DNA of 64,000 nt. Source: Antedon bifida. Lineage: Eukaryota > Echinodermata > Crinoidea > Comatulida > Antedonidae. Positions 61,101 through 64,000 of this stretch are shown piece after piece (the first letter of the stretch is position 1; each line of letters begins with the position of its first letter). A model generated the notes under the pieces. It was given only the letters and a program-made list of their open reading frames with translations, was not told the DNA's origin and did no database searches. Made by a program: the position numbers and the translations under genes. Location: the NCBI GenBank assembly GCA_963402885.1, contig OY727097.1:26281401-26345400 (forward strand), in the 5' to 3' direction.

Positions 61101-64000
61101 CTGTTTTATTAATATGAGAATATAGTAATAATGTAATTTGTCAGTATTTCATTCACATTACGTAATGTCTTGAACCTATTATGTGTTTAAGCCTGTGAGG
61201 TTTTATATCCAGACGACACCAATGTCCCAGATGAGGATTTATACTATGGAGCAGATTGTCGGCAAAAATGTAACTGTGCCAATGACGATTGTAATCGAAG
61301 TCAGACAGACATAGGGTGTACTTCCGGGTCAGTATGTTCGTCTGGTTTCACTGGAGACAAATGTTTAGGTAATGTATAATTAATTTAAATTGAATACTGT
61401 TTAGTTTCATGCTAAATATTCTATATGTTTTATTCTCACTATTGTGACAAAGCTTACTAGGACGTAGTTTTGATATACAAGAATATTTTCGCAATAATTT
61501 ATTTGATACTTAGTTTAACCATAATAAGATTCCAATAACTTCGGGTTTTGATATTTTTATATACTACTTATATATACCTACTGCAGTACGTAGGTCTTTG
61601 TCTTCAGTTGACCATATTTTATTGCATCAAAATAGACAGAAATATACGTCATTTTAGAAATGTGGCTTTCTCGCTATATAATAAAAACATCTGTATAATA
61701 TAAAAAGATATTTCCATATATTCACGGAAAGAATATTTGAAAATAAGCCGATTTAGTCAATGTGGCATTTTTTTATATTTTAGACAATCAGTCAACTAAA
61801 TTGTATTAATTTTAAATGTTTGTACAGAGCCTACTGGATGTCCTTCTGGATTCTTTGGTGTTTTGTGTAACTTTCCATGTCACTGCAAAGATTCTGAAGA
61901 TTGTAATCGAGATGGAAGTTGTGCTAATGGATGTCATGAGGCTTGGGCTGGTCCAAACTGCAGCAACGGTAAATTATACTGTCACATTGTGCATAATTTA
62001 AGCCCTGTCATGAATATCACATTTTGTATAACATAGTTAGTGTGCCGTTTGCTTACTTCTGCTTATTAGTTTAGGCAAAGATCTGATATGCGATCTTTGG
62101 TTTATAGGCCTGTAGCAAGCAAAGCCAGCTTTCACTTTCAATAGGAAGAAGCTTTTATATAGATAGATAGATAATATATAGATAAAATGTTATTCGTCAT
62201 AAAATAAATAAAATTACATTATGAAAATTGTCTTCCTTGGCAAGAACATAAATATAAAAAGACCATATATAACATATTTGAAATACTTAAAAACAAATTA
62301 CACAAAAATATTTATAATATACAGCACAGGTATGAATAGTGAAGGAATCAGTATTACAAACTTCTCTTAAATCGTGAAATAAAATTATGAATAGCATTTG
62401 GAACAAAAGATAGTCTAAAACGTGAATTATTTGACCGTGGTGGTCTAACTCTCCCTGATCTATTTACAATAAATTCATTGTAAACATATGTTTGTACTGT
62501 TAGTGTACTTCGTTTTTATAATAGCAATGCCATACCGCTCTGAACCGCCAACTGTGGTAAATATGACAGCAACCACTCTAACGTTTGACGTCACTTGGAT
62601 TCTTGGTGAAGACTATGGAACAGGAACAATTACAAAACGGAAGCTTTCGTATAAATCATCGCAAATGGATATTATAACAGAAGAACAAGATAATAGTTTA
62701 ATTGTTATTGCTAATCTCGTCCCAAATACAGAATATCAATTCTATTCTCAATTTTCGAGGATGGTTGGTGGTATCGAGGTAGATGGACCAGCAAGTGCCA
62801 TTGGATCAACAAACATGATATGTACAAGTAAGCAGATAATAACAATAATAATTCATTGAGTAAACTAAAAACTATATTATGTTACCACTGTCGGTATTAT
62901 TATTACTTAAGAAAGTGAAACCGTACATAACCATGTATGTTTATAATGTACATTTTTATTTGCTGATTTCTAATCAATAACATTAATTAATATACAGAAC
63001 CTTTGGTCGAACCTGAAATAGAATTGAAAGCTGTTAACGAAAATTGTTTCATCTTGGGTCTAAAGGTATAGCAATAATTTTAAATAACATTTCAGTTGTT
63101 TAAATTGTACAGTTTTATTCTACTGCAAAAAATGATAAAAAATTCAAGCATTATTCTGCTGCAATAAAGAATAATGTATGTTATAATTAATTTATATCAT
63201 AATTATAATTAGACGGTGTAAGTATATGTTTATTATTCACGTTTCTTACTGCGTCTCACTAAGTTGAACCAGGGAAGATCACTTACAGTATCAACGTCTT
63301 AGATTTGTTTCATTTCACAAAACAACATAACGGCAAACTTTATTGTCCACGTAAAATGTACCTTATCTTTTAGTCTTCCTTCTTACTATTTCAATTAATT
63401 TATTTACTTCTATTATTCAGCCCGTTTCTGATGAGTATGATCAAATCCAATGTAACTACATTCTTCGATACCAAGTGCAATACTCTGACATAGATGGAAA
63501 TATACAAGGTATAATCAATACAACAAGCAGTACTCAATTGGAAGTTGAACTATCAGGATTGTCAAGATGTACTGCGTATGTCGCCACCGCTCGAGTTGTT
63601 AATAACATGAACATCCCAGGAAGCTGGGGACAGGACATATTAGTACAAACAGCTCCGTCAGGTTGGTTCGATAGCCATTCATATCGTTCTTTTACATAAC
63701 CTTTTACTTTTGTTGCGAAACACTAATTACAGTGTTTCATTATTATAATACTTATTTTTTTTAAATTAATTTATTCTGTGTTCCAATAATAGAACCATCA
63801 ATAGAAAGTAATCCATTCACAAATGGAACACATTTGCTGATGAATTGGAAAGCTTCTACGTGTGACATCCTAGATTATCAGGTGACCTACTATTATGAAC
63901 TATCAGGCGACAGAATATTTCAGCATGGGAAAACAACAGAAACTTCAGTAGCAGTTGGCATAGGCATTGGATCAAGTGAAGAATATACATTCACAGTATT
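58124..64000 (+). CDS. Fourth Tie-type receptor, 3' cut by window
   Basis: Exons: 58124-58199 (MLTKRFPNFVRLFLTLCLGY signal peptide), 59188-59568, 59715-59963, 60240-60374, 60465-60611, 61192-61368, 61828-61968, 62525-62827, 62998-63065, 63421-63661, 63793 to beyond 64000. Phases are continuous and all sites GT-AG. Same ectodomain: N-terminal domain, Ig, four EGF, FN3-1, split FN3-2, start of FN3-3. Closest in the cluster to the gene at 46251-56755: it shares the long EGF3 (CEVLYP..., YYGADCRQKCNCANDDCN) and a similar start exon. The N-terminal domain differs by a Gly/Ser-rich insertion (GSGSGW). Its membrane helix and tail, which would reveal its signalling type, lie outside the window. Confidence 0.9.
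60774..60901. mobile_element. AGTCGCGT repeat family, copy 4
   Basis: gacgcgtggacgcgactcta ... ttcactatgtcggtcggt, mixed (TCTG/TCGG)n, ttttagcacgcgacttatgg, ttggccttgtt. It lies in the intron between EGF2 and EGF3 of the fourth receptor. All four copies point the same way on the window although their host genes do not. Confidence 0.9.
62155..62180. repeat. (ATAG)n microsatellite
   Basis: Short gatagatagatagata run in the intron before FN3-1 of the fourth receptor. Confidence 0.85.

Overview
This is a stretch of an animal nuclear genome. It has spliced genes with GT-AG introns, AT-rich introns and many short inverted-repeat and tRNA-derived elements. The gene content (one misshapen/MAP4K4-family kinase plus Tie-type Ig-EGF-FN3 receptors) points to a marine invertebrate deuterostome, most likely an echinoderm. 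I cannot name the species from sequence alone.

Layout. (1) 614-18224, plus strand: a MAP4K4/TNIK/MINK1-type germinal-centre kinase, entered in mid kinase domain. Its 23 coding exons keep one open frame (2,850 nt) through a proline/serine-rich linker to a complete CNH domain. The introns hold at least nine copies of one short inverted-repeat element and two long minisatellites. (2) 18225-24433: 3' UTR and intergenic DNA with several tandem-repeat arrays. I see no gene there. (3) 24434-64000: a cluster of four paralogous type I membrane receptors. Two lie on the minus strand (24434-36414 and 37173-44682) and two on the plus strand (46251-56755 and 58124 to the window end), so the cluster diverges from about 45 kb. 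Summed exon lengths divide exactly by three for the three complete genes (4,068, 3,081 and 2,553 nt).

All four receptors share one ectodomain plan: signal peptide, a cysteine-poor N-terminal domain, an Ig-like domain, four EGF-like modules and three FN3 domains, followed by a transmembrane helix in the three complete genes. The Ig-EGF block closely resembles vertebrate Tie receptors, but none of the three complete genes has a kinase domain. The first carries two tyrosine-phosphatase-like domains, each missing a catalytic element. The second carries a long tail of repeated tyrosine motifs. The third carries a short tail with an ITAM-like tyrosine pair that resembles the juxtamembrane segment of the phosphatase-tailed paralogue. 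The fourth is cut before its tail. My reading is a locally expanded receptor family with one ligand-binding architecture and exchanged signalling tails, formally like paired immune or allorecognition receptors. That functional reading is inference.
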